Below, in pieces: positions 1 to 9,010 of a stretch of 64,000 nt of DNA. The notes under the pieces were generated by a model that searched no databases, was not told the DNA's origin, and was given only the letters and a program-made list of their open reading frames with translations. A program made the position numbers and the translations under genes. The number at the start of each line of letters is the position of its first letter. Position 1 is the stretch's first letter. Source of the stretch: JBPRGH01 sp051418055 (GTDB lineage: Bacteria > Bacteroidota > Bacteroidia > Cytophagales > Cyclobacteriaceae); the NCBI GenBank assembly GCA_051418055.1, contig JBPRGH010000120.1:62001-126000 (forward strand), read 5' to 3'.

Positions 1-524
1 TCGGTAAAAATAGCTGTTAGCCCTCCCAGGAAAACAGCTCCGGCTATTATCCATCTTCCATAATGCAAATATCTCGTCCTGTGATGATGATAAAGACCAT
101 GATCATCAACAAAAAAATGTAATCCCATTGCAAGAAAGAACATTATCAGAGGGACTGTCCCCTGCTCTTCTGGCCGGTTTATCAATAAAAACCCTATTGT
201 GAAATTATAAATGCTATATGAAAATATATGAGTCCAAAATACCTTTGGCGAGTCAGTGGATTTAATTTTTGCATATTTTTCAAGACCATAAATAAAGCAT
301 AAACCACCTAATGCAATAAAATATACCGAATGATCTAAATTTAGAAACTCCACCTTTTCCTGAATTTTTCCCAACTCAGGTAAAAGATGTACAAAAATGT
401 ACGTCACAGATGCACCACCCGCAATAGACAACCAAATGCTCCTTGGAATACCTTTGAACTTCAGGCTGTTGCCAAAAATATGAATTATTGACAACCCGGA
501 TAATAATATTAGCTTAAGTACCAC
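1..524 (-). CDS. Polytopic membrane protein, ZIP-like (3' end outside window)
   Basis: Reading leftward from a GTG at 522-524 there is an open frame of about 174 residues that runs off the left edge. The GTG overlaps the TAG stop of the upstream glycosyltransferase gene by one base, which suggests translational coupling and decides the start. Several hydrophobic segments are visible, with a motif reading HLLPELGK near residue 47 and a histidine-rich loop (FFVDDHGLYHHH) near residues 138-149. Gly-Gly followed by HLLPE resembles the ZIP metal transporter family, but this is only a resemblance. It is the last visible gene of the glycan operon. Membrane location is secure; function is not. Confidence 0.6.
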   Translation of the reverse strand, partial: MVLKLILLSGLSIIHIFGNSLKFKGIPRSIWLSIAGGASVTYIFVHLLPELGKIQEKVEFLNLDHSVYFIALGGLCFIYGLEKYAKIKSTDSPKVFWTHIFSYSIYNFTIGFLLINRPEEQGTVPLIMFFLAMGLHFFVDDHGLYHHHRTRYLHYGRWIIAGAVFLGGLTAIFT

Positions 525-1594
525 TATACCAGAACATTAGTCAGTTCAGAAACATATTGTTCCAGCTGACCGGCACGAGCATACCCGGAATGTTCGTTTA
601 TCACCTTCTCCCTTGCTTTTAATCCCATTTCTTTTGCTTTTTCCCTGTCATAGTCATCGAAGGCTTCAATTACATCTTTGGTAGTATCGGCAATAATTAT
701 CTCCTCACCAGGAATAAATAATTCGTCCAATCCTTCCCACCAGTCGCTGATTATTGCTGTTCCACATGCAGCAGCTTCAAAAAGACGAACACTTGGAGAA
801 TGCCCTAAAGCTTTCATGGCTTTTCGGGTTACATTAAGTGTAAACCGTTGTGAGCAATAAAACTCAAGGTGTTCGGAAGGAGGTAAATGCTCTATTCTTT
901 TTATGTTATCCGGCCATTTAATCCGCTGGGGGTATGAGGGTCCGGCAACCACATATTGCTGCGGATATATTTTTGAGGGTTGTAATAAAAGCTGATCGAC
1001 TCCCGGCTGCCGATCAAAACTATAGGTACCCAGATAACCTAATATCCATTTTTCTTCCTTATCACAAGGATAATAAAGATCAGGGTCAAATGAGCAATAA
1101 AAATGTTTGGCAACTTTGGCATTATACTCATGCTCCAGTATATCCAGTGTCCTTCCTCCTGAAAAAGAAAGATAAGCATCAAATAGATTGATTTGTTCAG
1201 GCCTCAGGTACTCATAATCACATTTATGCAGTTTTTCAAGGGTCACCGGGGTATCTATATCATAGAAAAGTTTTAAACCCTTTGCAGTTTTTGACACCCA
1301 GTCAATTACCTCTACACCATCAGGAACATAAGACCCTACAATCACTACATCGGCGGAGGAAATAAGTTGTTCGTACTCCTCTTTAAGCTCTTGTAAATCA
1401 GAATAAAAGATCAGGGAATACCCCTCTCCTTTTTCAAAATCGCGATTTTTTCCAGCATACCAGGGGACTTCCCTTTCAAGAAAATACAGATCATGCCCCC
1501 TCATATTCAATCCTTTATACAAAGAACGAAATGTGGTGGCATGGCCATTTCCCCAGGATGAGCTGATGCTGAGTCCTAGTGTTACTATTTTCAT
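524..1594 (-). CDS. CgeB-like glycosyltransferase (copy 3 of 3)
   Basis: A 356-residue protein of two Rossmann halves typical of GT-B glycosyltransferases related to spore protein CgeB. The acceptor-side motif SISSSWGNGHATTFR lies at residues 9-23 and the donor-side motif R-LFEAAACG at 270-278, followed by IISDWWEGL, where the family binds the nucleotide sugar. The next two upstream genes carry the same two signatures, so the three are paralogues from tandem duplication. No signal peptide or membrane segment is seen, so it should act in the cytoplasm on a glycan or glycolipid intermediate. It starts 12 nt after the previous stop. Substrate cannot be predicted. Confidence 0.85.
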   Translation of the reverse strand: MKIVTLGLSISSSWGNGHATTFRSLYKGLNMRGHDLYFLEREVPWYAGKNRDFEKGEGYSLIFYSDLQELKEEYEQLISSADVVIVGSYVPDGVEVIDWVSKTAKGLKLFYDIDTPVTLEKLHKCDYEYLRPEQINLFDAYLSFSGGRTLDILEHEYNAKVAKHFYCSFDPDLYYPCDKEEKWILGYLGTYSFDRQPGVDQLLLQPSKIYPQQYVVAGPSYPQRIKWPDNIKRIEHLPPSEHLEFYCSQRFTLNVTRKAMKALGHSPSVRLFEAAACGTAIISDWWEGLDELFIPGEEIIIADTTKDVIEAFDDYDREKAKEMGLKAREKVINEHSGYARAGQLEQYVSELTNVLV

Positions 1595-1606
1595 TGTTTT
1601 ACTATT

Positions 1607-2743
1607 TTACTTTACTATCTGCAATTTTTTTGCAGCTTTACTTTTCTTTGTCCTTTTTTCTGACTGCTGAAAAATCTCTTCTATCTGCTCTGCCCGATGC
1701 CTGTAGGTATGTTCTGATAATATCCTGGCCCTTGCAGCACAACCGATATCATGTGCTTCCTTTTCTGTTAAAGAAGCCATAATCTGTGCTACCTCTTCCC
1801 CATTTTTAGCTACTAACACTTCTTTTCCGGGCTCTAAGAACAATTCTATGCCTTTCCAGTCATCGGTAATTATACACGCTCCTGCACCTGCTGCTTCAAA
1901 AACTCTGGTTGCAGGCGAAAATCCATAATCTGCCATGCTCTGGCGGCTGATATTTAGGATAGCCTTTGCTGAACAATTGAGCGTATTATGCATATCCGTT
2001 CCCACATGGCCTAAAAGAGCCACATTACTGGGAACATCTTCCTCTTTCCATCCATTTCCTCCCAATGCAAAAGTATCATTTGGCAAAAGCTTCGCAGGTT
2101 TAACAAAAAATTCCTTTACCCTCTTCTCCCTGTCCGGAAGCCTGTTGCCCAGGAACGCAAGTTCACAACGAAGGACTGGATCTTCTTTTTCAGGAAAATG
2201 AGTTTCCGGATCTAAGGCGTTATAGATCAAATGAACATCCTTGGCGCCAAATGATAAATATTTTTGTCTTACCGGCTCTCCCCCACCATAAGTAAAAATT
2301 GCATCATACTGTGGGATTAGCTTGTGAAACGGGTCAGAAGGGTCATCATCAAGGCGCTGAAGAGTAGCGGGTGCATCCACATCCCAAAAAATTACCCGCT
2401 GATCTGATGCATACTGGCATTGTAGTATCCACTCTTCGAGCTCACGGTCAAAAACACCGACTCCTGATGCTTTAATAATAACATCACTATTACATGCATG
2501 ACGTACTACCTCTTCAACAGCAGCTTTTGTATTAGGATAGATCACTACTCTTGTCCAATCAGGATCCTCAATATCCCGGTGCTTTTGACGTTCGAAAGCA
2601 TCAGGTTCATAAAAAGTTATCTCATGGCCCAAAGCAGCCAGTGATTTTATTATACCACGGTAATAAGTTGCAGCTCCATTCCAATATGAGGAAATCAGGC
2701 TTGAGCCAAAAAATGCGATCTTTAATTTATTCTTTGTTTTCAT
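1607..2743 (-). CDS. CgeB-like glycosyltransferase (copy 2 of 3)
   Basis: A 378-residue GT-B type glycosyltransferase. The N-terminal signature SSLISSYWNGAATYYRG is at residues 14-30, followed by LAALGHEITFYEP, and the donor-site signature R-VFEAAGAG is at 280-288 followed by IITDDWKG. This is the layout of CgeB-like enzymes. The C-terminal 20 residues are strongly basic (KRTKKSKAAKK), unlike its two paralogues. The gene lies 7 nt after its upstream neighbour and 12 nt before the next, within the leftward operon. Transfer of a sugar onto a cytoplasmic or membrane-bound acceptor is inferred; donor and acceptor are unknown. Confidence 0.85.
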   Translation of the reverse strand: MKTKNKLKIAFFGSSLISSYWNGAATYYRGIIKSLAALGHEITFYEPDAFERQKHRDIEDPDWTRVVIYPNTKAAVEEVVRHACNSDVIIKASGVGVFDRELEEWILQCQYASDQRVIFWDVDAPATLQRLDDDPSDPFHKLIPQYDAIFTYGGGEPVRQKYLSFGAKDVHLIYNALDPETHFPEKEDPVLRCELAFLGNRLPDREKRVKEFFVKPAKLLPNDTFALGGNGWKEEDVPSNVALLGHVGTDMHNTLNCSAKAILNISRQSMADYGFSPATRVFEAAGAGACIITDDWKGIELFLEPGKEVLVAKNGEEVAQIMASLTEKEAHDIGCAARARILSEHTYRHRAEQIEEIFQQSEKRTKKSKAAKKLQIVK

Positions 2744-2750
2744 AACTGGT

Positions 2751-3869
2751 TTAGATTAAAATTTTAATTGATTGTTCTCTTTCTTTTAGTCCTTCATAAA
2801 TGCTCATCAGCTGCTGTACCCGATGAGCACATGTATGGTGTCTGTGAATCGTTGCTAATCCGTTCTCGGCTATATTTCTTCGTGTTTCCGGATTATTTTT
2901 CATTATTTTCATCAACTCCATCATTTCCCTTCCATCCCTGGCTTCAACGTAATCTTTTCCTTTCGTAAAAAGATGTTCACTATCATTCCAGGGAGCGCTT
3001 ATGAGAGGGATCTTGCATGCCATTGCTTCAAATGGCCGTATTGTAGGTATTCCGGGCAGTGCCTCCACATATGGTTTTCTCGGTACATGCACAGTAAATT
3101 TATACCTCGAAAAAACAAAAGGTACAAGATGTGTTGGCAACCATCCCCGATATTCTATCCCTGCATCTGCAAGGGCTTTTTTAGCTTCTTCAGGATAACG
3201 TACCCCATAAAAAGTAGCTTTAAGCCCTAACTTCTTTACCGGCTCAATTATAAACTCATGAAGCTCATCTGTACGCTCTCCATCACCCCAATTACCTATC
3301 CATACCAAATCACCTTCCTCCTGCTCACGGACCATAGGATGATAAATATTTGTATCAGCCGCTTCGTGCCAGGTAAAGGCATGTTTTGCCCATCCGTTTT
3401 TCCGGTATATCTCAGAGACTACATCTCCAAAGGCCAATACGCCATTATATCCAGTCAGGTCATACTTCTCCATTTCTTGCGGTGCAGTAATAGACCGATG
3501 GTGCGTATCATGAAATAACGCCACCATATCGTCACGGTCAATGGAATATGCACTTATAGCGTTTACTACATCCGGCTCATTCCATTCATGGACCAAAACC
3601 ATATCCGCATCATGCAGAAATGTGTGAGGATCAAAATTTTTATCATCATAAAACTCTGATTTTAGATGAGGAAAATGATCGGTAAAGGCATCGATTGCCT
3701 GCTGTCCTTTATCCTTCTTTAAATTCTGATAGCTCCAGCCATCCTGAGGTTCATAAACTGTCACCTGATGCCCAAGCTTAATAAGCTCCGCAGTTATGCC
3801 GCGTAAAAAATGAGCATTGCCATGATTCCAGTCAGAAATTAAAGAATGATAAAATAATTTAATATTCAT
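2751..3869 (-). CDS. CgeB-like glycosyltransferase (copy 1 of 3)
   Basis: A 372-residue glycosyltransferase of the CgeB-like GT-B group. HSLISDWNHGNAHFLRG at residues 8-24 and GHQVTVYEP at 33-41 match the opening of the two following genes, and IRPFEAMAC at 277-285 is the donor-site signature. The sequence is clearly diverged from its paralogues, for example WNDSEHLF in place of W-(E/K)-G-(L/I), which suggests a different donor or acceptor. It overlaps the upstream GT4 gene by 11 nt. Soluble and cytoplasmic as far as can be seen. Confidence 0.85.
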   Translation of the reverse strand: MNIKLFYHSLISDWNHGNAHFLRGITAELIKLGHQVTVYEPQDGWSYQNLKKDKGQQAIDAFTDHFPHLKSEFYDDKNFDPHTFLHDADMVLVHEWNEPDVVNAISAYSIDRDDMVALFHDTHHRSITAPQEMEKYDLTGYNGVLAFGDVVSEIYRKNGWAKHAFTWHEAADTNIYHPMVREQEEGDLVWIGNWGDGERTDELHEFIIEPVKKLGLKATFYGVRYPEEAKKALADAGIEYRGWLPTHLVPFVFSRYKFTVHVPRKPYVEALPGIPTIRPFEAMACKIPLISAPWNDSEHLFTKGKDYVEARDGREMMELMKIMKNNPETRRNIAENGLATIHRHHTCAHRVQQLMSIYEGLKEREQSIKILI

Positions 3870-4953
3870 AGGTTGCCAGGGTTTTGTTTAAAGATTTATA
3901 TAGTTGATAATAAGATCTTGCTGTTTTTTGTAGATCGTAAATTTGTGCTCTCTTTCTGCTTCTACGGCTCATTTCATTTAGTAGCAGCTTATCTTTCATT
4001 AGTACATTTGCAAGTGTCGCAAGCTCCTCCACTTCATCGTGCGGCATATAAATGGCAGCATCTTTCCACACCTCCTTTAAAGTCGCTGTTTTCCCTGCTA
4101 TTAATGCACAACTGGATGCCGCTGCTTCTAAAAATGACAGCCCAAAAGGCTCATATTTTACAGGAAGAATATATATTGAGGCTTTGCTTAAATATTTCTT
4201 TATTTCCTCTTTGCTTTGCCACCCCAGGAAATTGACATTAGATGGAAGATTTTCATACCCGGGGCTTTTACCTGCTATATAAATTGGAAAATCAATGTTT
4301 CGTGCTGCCTCAACCAGTAACTGAATATTTTTTGCCTCATCCCATAAGCGGCCCATGCTAAATATAAAAGGTTCTTTTTCACTGATTTGATATTCCTCCA
4401 GGTTAATACCATTGTAAACTACCTGTGCATCATCAAGCCCCTGGTACTGTTTTCTGAAATCATCTAAAATAGCCTGTGTCGGGGCCACAACTTTATCAGC
4501 AGAATATATAGCCTTTTGCACCAGCTCTCCGTAACGTGACCAGTTTTCGGGAGCTTCCTCATTCTTTACAGCCTGCCACCAGGTTTTTACACATGAATGC
4601 ATGGTTAGCACCACAGGCGCTCCGTAATCAAGATGAGTATGGGCATAATGGTTGCAGTGGACCACATCGGGACGATATTTCATTGCAAGAGATCTCAACC
4701 ATTCAGCAGTCCCTTCAATGCTTTCCCAGGGATCATTCATCCACTCCAGCTTACCTTCAAATGCTTCAAGCCTTACATGCTCGAGATCTTCTGCCTGTTT
4801 TTGTTGAACCTCAGAAGGTAATGGTCCCAGCGCAGCAAGGATTATCTGTGAGTGACTGTCCTTTAACGCTTCTGCCAGGTTAATGGCGAATGACCATACT
4901 CCACCCACAGTGTCTGTTGTTATCAATATGGTATGGTCATATCTATCTACCAT
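3859..4953 (-). CDS. GT4-family glycosyltransferase
   Basis: A retaining GT-B glycosyltransferase of family 4. Counting from an upstream TTG at 4965, TDTVGGVWSF at 17-26 is the N-terminal glycine loop, FSMGRLWDEAKN at 202-213 opens the C-terminal domain, and E272-PFGLSFL-E280 is the conserved E-x7-E that binds the donor sugar nucleotide. I prefer the ATG at 4953, four codons later, because the longer version begins with TTG and the ATG still overlaps the upstream gene by 11 nt. Its N-terminal half resembles glycogen-synthase-like GT4 enzymes, but it is too short for a typical glycogen synthase. It probably adds a sugar in the same pathway as the three CgeB-like enzymes. Confidence 0.87.
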   Translation of the reverse strand: MVDRYDHTILITTDTVGGVWSFAINLAEALKDSHSQIILAALGPLPSEVQQKQAEDLEHVRLEAFEGKLEWMNDPWESIEGTAEWLRSLAMKYRPDVVHCNHYAHTHLDYGAPVVLTMHSCVKTWWQAVKNEEAPENWSRYGELVQKAIYSADKVVAPTQAILDDFRKQYQGLDDAQVVYNGINLEEYQISEKEPFIFSMGRLWDEAKNIQLLVEAARNIDFPIYIAGKSPGYENLPSNVNFLGWQSKEEIKKYLSKASIYILPVKYEPFGLSFLEAAASSCALIAGKTATLKEVWKDAAIYMPHDEVEELATLANVLMKDKLLLNEMSRRSRKRAQIYDLQKTARSYYQLYKSLNKTLATYEY

Positions 4954-5968
4954 ATATTTTATCAATTAATTGAGCAGATTGCAGGTACTGCCAGGCATCT
5001 TCATTAAAAGTATTATTTTGCTTTAGCTTTGAAGCCCAGTCAATAATGGCTTTCCCTCCCCAGCTTTCGGGGGGCTGAGTTAGTAACTCTCTTTCCGTTC
5101 CACGACAGTGGTAGCTTCGGAAATTATAAAATGAGCCATCTACATTTTCAAAGATTGCAGCTCCCTTAGTTCCATATATTTTAAAATAGATATCCGCTTC
5201 TTTACCGGCCGACAGATTCCAGGAGCATCCGATGGAAATATCAATACCATCTTCTGTCTGTAAGTCGGCTGAACAAAAATCTTCGACCTGGTCTTCCCCT
5301 GCACTAATTAAACGCCCCTGGTAATAGCGGGAAGAATGCTTCACATCTGCCTTGGGAAAATCGGTTATATACAAGCTGAGATCAACTAAATGGCAGCCAA
5401 GATCAAGGAGACATCCTCCACCCGACCTTTCCATATCATAAAACCATTCTTTATCAGGACCATAAGCATTATGGAATGCTGTTTCAATCGCAAATATTTC
5501 TCCCAGTTCATCGGCATCGACCAGAGATTTTATCTTTTGGATCCCTTCTGTAAAGCGATAGGAATAATCCACCCCAAGAAGTTTATTATTTTCTTTGGCT
5601 GAATGAATGAGTGCTGAGGTTTCTTTGGCAGTACGTGCAAGTGGTTTTTGAACGAATACAGCTTTTCCCGCCTCCAGTGCCTGCTGGCATTGTCGTGCAT
5701 GAAGCATATTTGGAGTGGCAATAACTATGGCATCAAGAGAGTCATCATTTATGACCTCCTTAAAATCCTCTACCTGTCGAAACTCGCAAAGCAGATCGTC
5801 ATTTTCTATATTTTGAAGGTAAGGATCATAAATGCCACTACAAGCTATAAGTTCTTTCTCAATAAGGGCTTTAAAACGGTCCCTTCCAATCCAGCCCATA
5901 CCGATAAAGGCAACATTTGGTTTTGTTGCTATTTGTTGTTCTTTCTTTTCTTTTAATGCTGCTTCCAT
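4943..5968 (-). CDS. Gfo/Idh/MocA family NAD(P)-dependent oxidoreductase
   Basis: A 341-residue two-domain sugar or inositol dehydrogenase. The dinucleotide-binding loop is G23-M-G-W-I-G28. The usual EKP motif is present as V-Q-K108-P109, so the glutamate is replaced by glutamine while the catalytic-site lysine is kept. D189-L-G-C-H193 matches the conserved D-x3-H active-site pair. The start overlaps the stop of the zinc dehydrogenase gene by one base (TAATG), implying coupled translation. Together with that enzyme it may oxidise and re-reduce a sugar or cyclitol ring, as such pairs do in cyclitol and sugar-nucleotide pathways. The exact substrate is unknown. Confidence 0.88.
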   Translation of the reverse strand: MEAALKEKKEQQIATKPNVAFIGMGWIGRDRFKALIEKELIACSGIYDPYLQNIENDDLLCEFRQVEDFKEVINDDSLDAIVIATPNMLHARQCQQALEAGKAVFVQKPLARTAKETSALIHSAKENNKLLGVDYSYRFTEGIQKIKSLVDADELGEIFAIETAFHNAYGPDKEWFYDMERSGGGCLLDLGCHLVDLSLYITDFPKADVKHSSRYYQGRLISAGEDQVEDFCSADLQTEDGIDISIGCSWNLSAGKEADIYFKIYGTKGAAIFENVDGSFYNFRSYHCRGTERELLTQPPESWGGKAIIDWASKLKQNNTFNEDAWQYLQSAQLIDKIYGR

Positions 5969-6975
5969 TATTCGAATGTGATATATGCTTTAGTAAAACC
6001 GTCGGGATAATTACATAATGTTTCCATAGCTTCATTCAGCTTTTCAAATGGAAACTTGTGCGTAAGCAGAGAGGATACTTCTATTTTATCCTCCTCAATA
6101 GCTCCGGCTGCCAGTCTCATACCGCTCTTATACATCTCCGGATCTCTCTCATGGGCGTTTATTACATCAATACCCTTCCAGTTCCAGATCTGCATATTTA
6201 TATGCCGCATGTCCTCCTGGTGATATCCGGCAACGATAAGTTTTCCGCGTTCACCAATGATCTCCGTTGCCAGGTCCAGGGCTCTCTGCTTTCCTACACA
6301 TTCAATTACTCGCTGACATCCCTTTCCAAAATCATTAATATATTGATGAAGCCTGTCTTTTTCTTCCCATGAAAAAACGGCATCAACGCCGGATGTCTCA
6401 GCTAATTCCCGTGAGCTTTCTCTGCGGGAAACGGCAATGACATGTGCATTTTTCTGTTTCGCCAGCTGAATTAATGTGGCTCCCAAAAATCCGATCCCAA
6501 GAATGACAACTACCTGTCCTTCGCGGATATCACTGCGATTGAAGATATTCATGGCGCAACCTAATGGTTCACCGGGAAAAGGAACATTATTTAAAGAAGC
6601 CGGGATTTTTACAGCACTCGAAGCATCACATACAACATGAGTAGAGTATGCCTGATCATTTAGAAGAGCTACACGATCCCCCACTTTCAGACCTTCAACT
6701 TTCGGGCCTGCCTCCTGCACTACTCCCCAGCCTTCATGGCCGGGATTACCTGATTTTAGCGGATAGGAAAACCATTCACGCCCCTCCCACACTGGAATAT
6801 TAGATGCACATATTCCACAACCTTCCAGTTTGACAAGTATTTCACTGCCTGTAGGTTTAGCTAATTCTATTTCCTCAAAATCAAAATGTTTTGGCTCAGT
6901 TAAAATGGCCGTTTTACCTGTATTTTGCGCAGTAGAATTTTTAGTCGTCGATTTTATCTCACTTATTAATTCCAT
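5968..6975 (-). CDS. Zinc-dependent alcohol dehydrogenase (MDR family)
   Basis: A 335-residue medium-chain dehydrogenase. GCGICASN (C56 as the catalytic zinc ligand) and G79-H80-E81 form the catalytic zinc site, and VVILGIGFLG is the cofactor-binding turn of the Rossmann domain. The four-cysteine loop that binds structural zinc in many relatives is missing. The family oxidises secondary alcohols of sugars and polyols, for example sorbitol or scyllo-inosamine dehydrogenases. It overlaps the upstream fusion gene by 17 nt and the downstream oxidoreductase by 1 nt. A role in remodelling a sugar of the operon's product is inferred. Confidence 0.88.
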   Translation of the reverse strand: MELISEIKSTTKNSTAQNTGKTAILTEPKHFDFEEIELAKPTGSEILVKLEGCGICASNIPVWEGREWFSYPLKSGNPGHEGWGVVQEAGPKVEGLKVGDRVALLNDQAYSTHVVCDASSAVKIPASLNNVPFPGEPLGCAMNIFNRSDIREGQVVVILGIGFLGATLIQLAKQKNAHVIAVSRRESSRELAETSGVDAVFSWEEKDRLHQYINDFGKGCQRVIECVGKQRALDLATEIIGERGKLIVAGYHQEDMRHINMQIWNWKGIDVINAHERDPEMYKSGMRLAAGAIEEDKIEVSSLLTHKFPFEKLNEAMETLCNYPDGFTKAYITFE

Positions 6976-8998
6976 TTAAAAGTTGACGTGTTTTTAGTTC
7001 TATTAAATAATTTTCTTTCAGCCAGTTCTTTAGGTTCTCAATTCCATCACTGACTGAGGTTGTCGCCTTCCATCCTGTGTAATCTTCGAATAATGAGGTG
7101 TCACTCACATAATACCTTTGATCACCTACACGCTCTTCTTCGAATGAAAGCTCTACATCAATATCTTCGATTACCTCTATCAGCCTTATCAGTTCCAACA
7201 GGCTTATGGCATTGGAAGGACCACCGCCGATATTGAATGCCTTGCCAGAAAGGTTATCTATTCGCTGATACGCTATCTCAAAAGCTTTAACAAGATCTTC
7301 CACAAAAAGGATATCCCTTACCTGTTTTCCATCACCGTAGATAGTAATAGGATTGTCTTTTAAGGCGCTGATTAGAAAGTGTGCTACCCATCCCTGGTCT
7401 TCAGTACCACACTGATGTGGACCATAGATACAGCTCATGCGAAAAACCACTGTCTTCAATCCATACGTACGGCTGTAATCCAGGATATACTGCTCGGCAG
7501 CTCCCTTAGAAACACCATAAGGAGAATGAAAATCAAGGTTACGGCTTTCATCGATTCCCGATTTTGCTGTACGCTTATCGGAAGGAGCATAGCACATCTC
7601 CTTCTCTGTAAGCTCGATATCAGGAAGATTACCATATACCTTATTAGTGGAAGTAAATATTATTGGTGGCTGATGTTCCGATTTCCTTACAGCTTCCAAT
7701 AAATTAAATGTTCCGAGGGTGTTAACCTCACAATCCTCCCGTGGATTTACCAGACTTGTGGTAACGGCAACCTGTGCCGCCAGATGATAGATAACTTTGG
7801 AACGCTCCACCATCTCCTCAATAATATAGGGGTTGCGAACATCGGCAAGCTCTACATTTACGGAATCATAATTGTCCAGTAAAAACTGCAGGTTACGCTC
7901 AACCCCCGGCCGTGAAAGATTATCATAGATCAGTACCGACTCCCCCTTGTCGAGAAAATATTTTGCAAGGTTTGTCCCTACAAAACCGGCCCCACCGGTG
8001 ATCATTACCGATTTGTTCTTTTCTTTTTTACTGATATTCTTAAGCCAATCGAGAGAATCGAAGTTCTTCAGGTTATTTTCCTCCAGTAAACGATAGAGAA
8101 GCTTTTTCCTGCTGTGTATAGTTTTCAGGCCAAAATGATATTCCCTTTCATCAAGGTGAAAACCATCTACCGTTTCCTTAGAAGGATGAAGGTCGTACAT
8201 GCTATACCAGTAAACCCGTTCTACAGGGGCTTTTAATACACTCCTGAATTCCTCAACCTGTTTATATTCATCATGCTGCCAGGTGGAAAAGCCTACTTCG
8301 GTTATCCAGATCTTGCAATCTGCATTATGGTAATCCAATACCTTCTGGATGCGATAAACTTCTTCTTCCCATGTGGTGGTGGCATTTTCAAAAACATCAG
8401 GGAAGCCATGTATTCCAACCACATCAATTTCATCCAGCACACCTTTCTGTGCCATATAGTCGAGCCAGTTCGGATCAATGGGACTCATACCACCCAATAC
8501 TGTTTTCTTTCCCAGCTGATGCGCCCAATAAGAGGCACAAGTGATCATTTCACTGAATATCTCCCAATTGCTGTCCAGGGTATAGTCATACTCACTCCTG
8601 TTATTAGGCTCATTCCAAAGCTCCACGTATTCAAAATATTCGCCATACTTATTTATAATCACATCGAGAAAGTCGGCAAACTTCTTTGCCCCTTTTGGAG
8701 GTGAGGACGTTTTATTTGCAATACCTATTGAAGGAGGTGTATAAAGGAAACATGGAAGGATCTGGAAGTCTTTTCCTAATAATGGCATAAGCCAGTCATA
8801 CCATTCCTTACCACCTTTAGCATGATAATCCGCCCATGAGACACCCGTTCTGAGATGGGTAATATTCAGCCTCTTAAGATCTTCTATTGTTTTTAAAACG
8901 GTCTCCTTATCCTGCTGATGGAACCATTGAAGTATTCCAACAGAAGGTTGCGCAGAAGTATCTTTTATTCTTCTCTTCTTACTGTCACTCTTTTGCAT
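6959..8998 (-). CDS. Fusion: clan-A-like glycosidase domain + NAD-dependent sugar epimerase
   Basis: One continuous frame joins two enzymes. Numbering from a TTG at 9004, residues 20-315 form a TIM-barrel glycosidase resembling GH39 or other clan-A families: W-N-E132-P holds the likely acid/base and ITE236VGFS the likely nucleophile. Residues 331-681 form an extended SDR: GGAGFVG (337-343) binds NAD and Y496-GVS-K500 is the catalytic pair, most like CDP-paratose/UDP-glucose 4-epimerases. I start at the ATG at 8998 (third codon of the longer frame). No signal peptide is seen, so a cytoplasmic glycosidase is implied, which is unusual. It lies directly after another epimerase gene. Confidence 0.85.
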   Translation of the reverse strand: MQKSDSKKRRIKDTSAQPSVGILQWFHQQDKETVLKTIEDLKRLNITHLRTGVSWADYHAKGGKEWYDWLMPLLGKDFQILPCFLYTPPSIGIANKTSSPPKGAKKFADFLDVIINKYGEYFEYVELWNEPNNRSEYDYTLDSNWEIFSEMITCASYWAHQLGKKTVLGGMSPIDPNWLDYMAQKGVLDEIDVVGIHGFPDVFENATTTWEEEVYRIQKVLDYHNADCKIWITEVGFSTWQHDEYKQVEEFRSVLKAPVERVYWYSMYDLHPSKETVDGFHLDEREYHFGLKTIHSRKKLLYRLLEENNLKNFDSLDWLKNISKKEKNKSVMITGGAGFVGTNLAKYFLDKGESVLIYDNLSRPGVERNLQFLLDNYDSVNVELADVRNPYIIEEMVERSKVIYHLAAQVAVTTSLVNPREDCEVNTLGTFNLLEAVRKSEHQPPIIFTSTNKVYGNLPDIELTEKEMCYAPSDKRTAKSGIDESRNLDFHSPYGVSKGAAEQYILDYSRTYGLKTVVFRMSCIYGPHQCGTEDQGWVAHFLISALKDNPITIYGDGKQVRDILFVEDLVKAFEIAYQRIDNLSGKAFNIGGGPSNAISLLELIRLIEVIEDIDVELSFEEERVGDQRYYVSDTSLFEDYTGWKATTSVSDGIENLKNWLKENYLIELKTRQLLNGINK

Positions 8999-9010
8999 AC
9001 ACAAGCTTTT

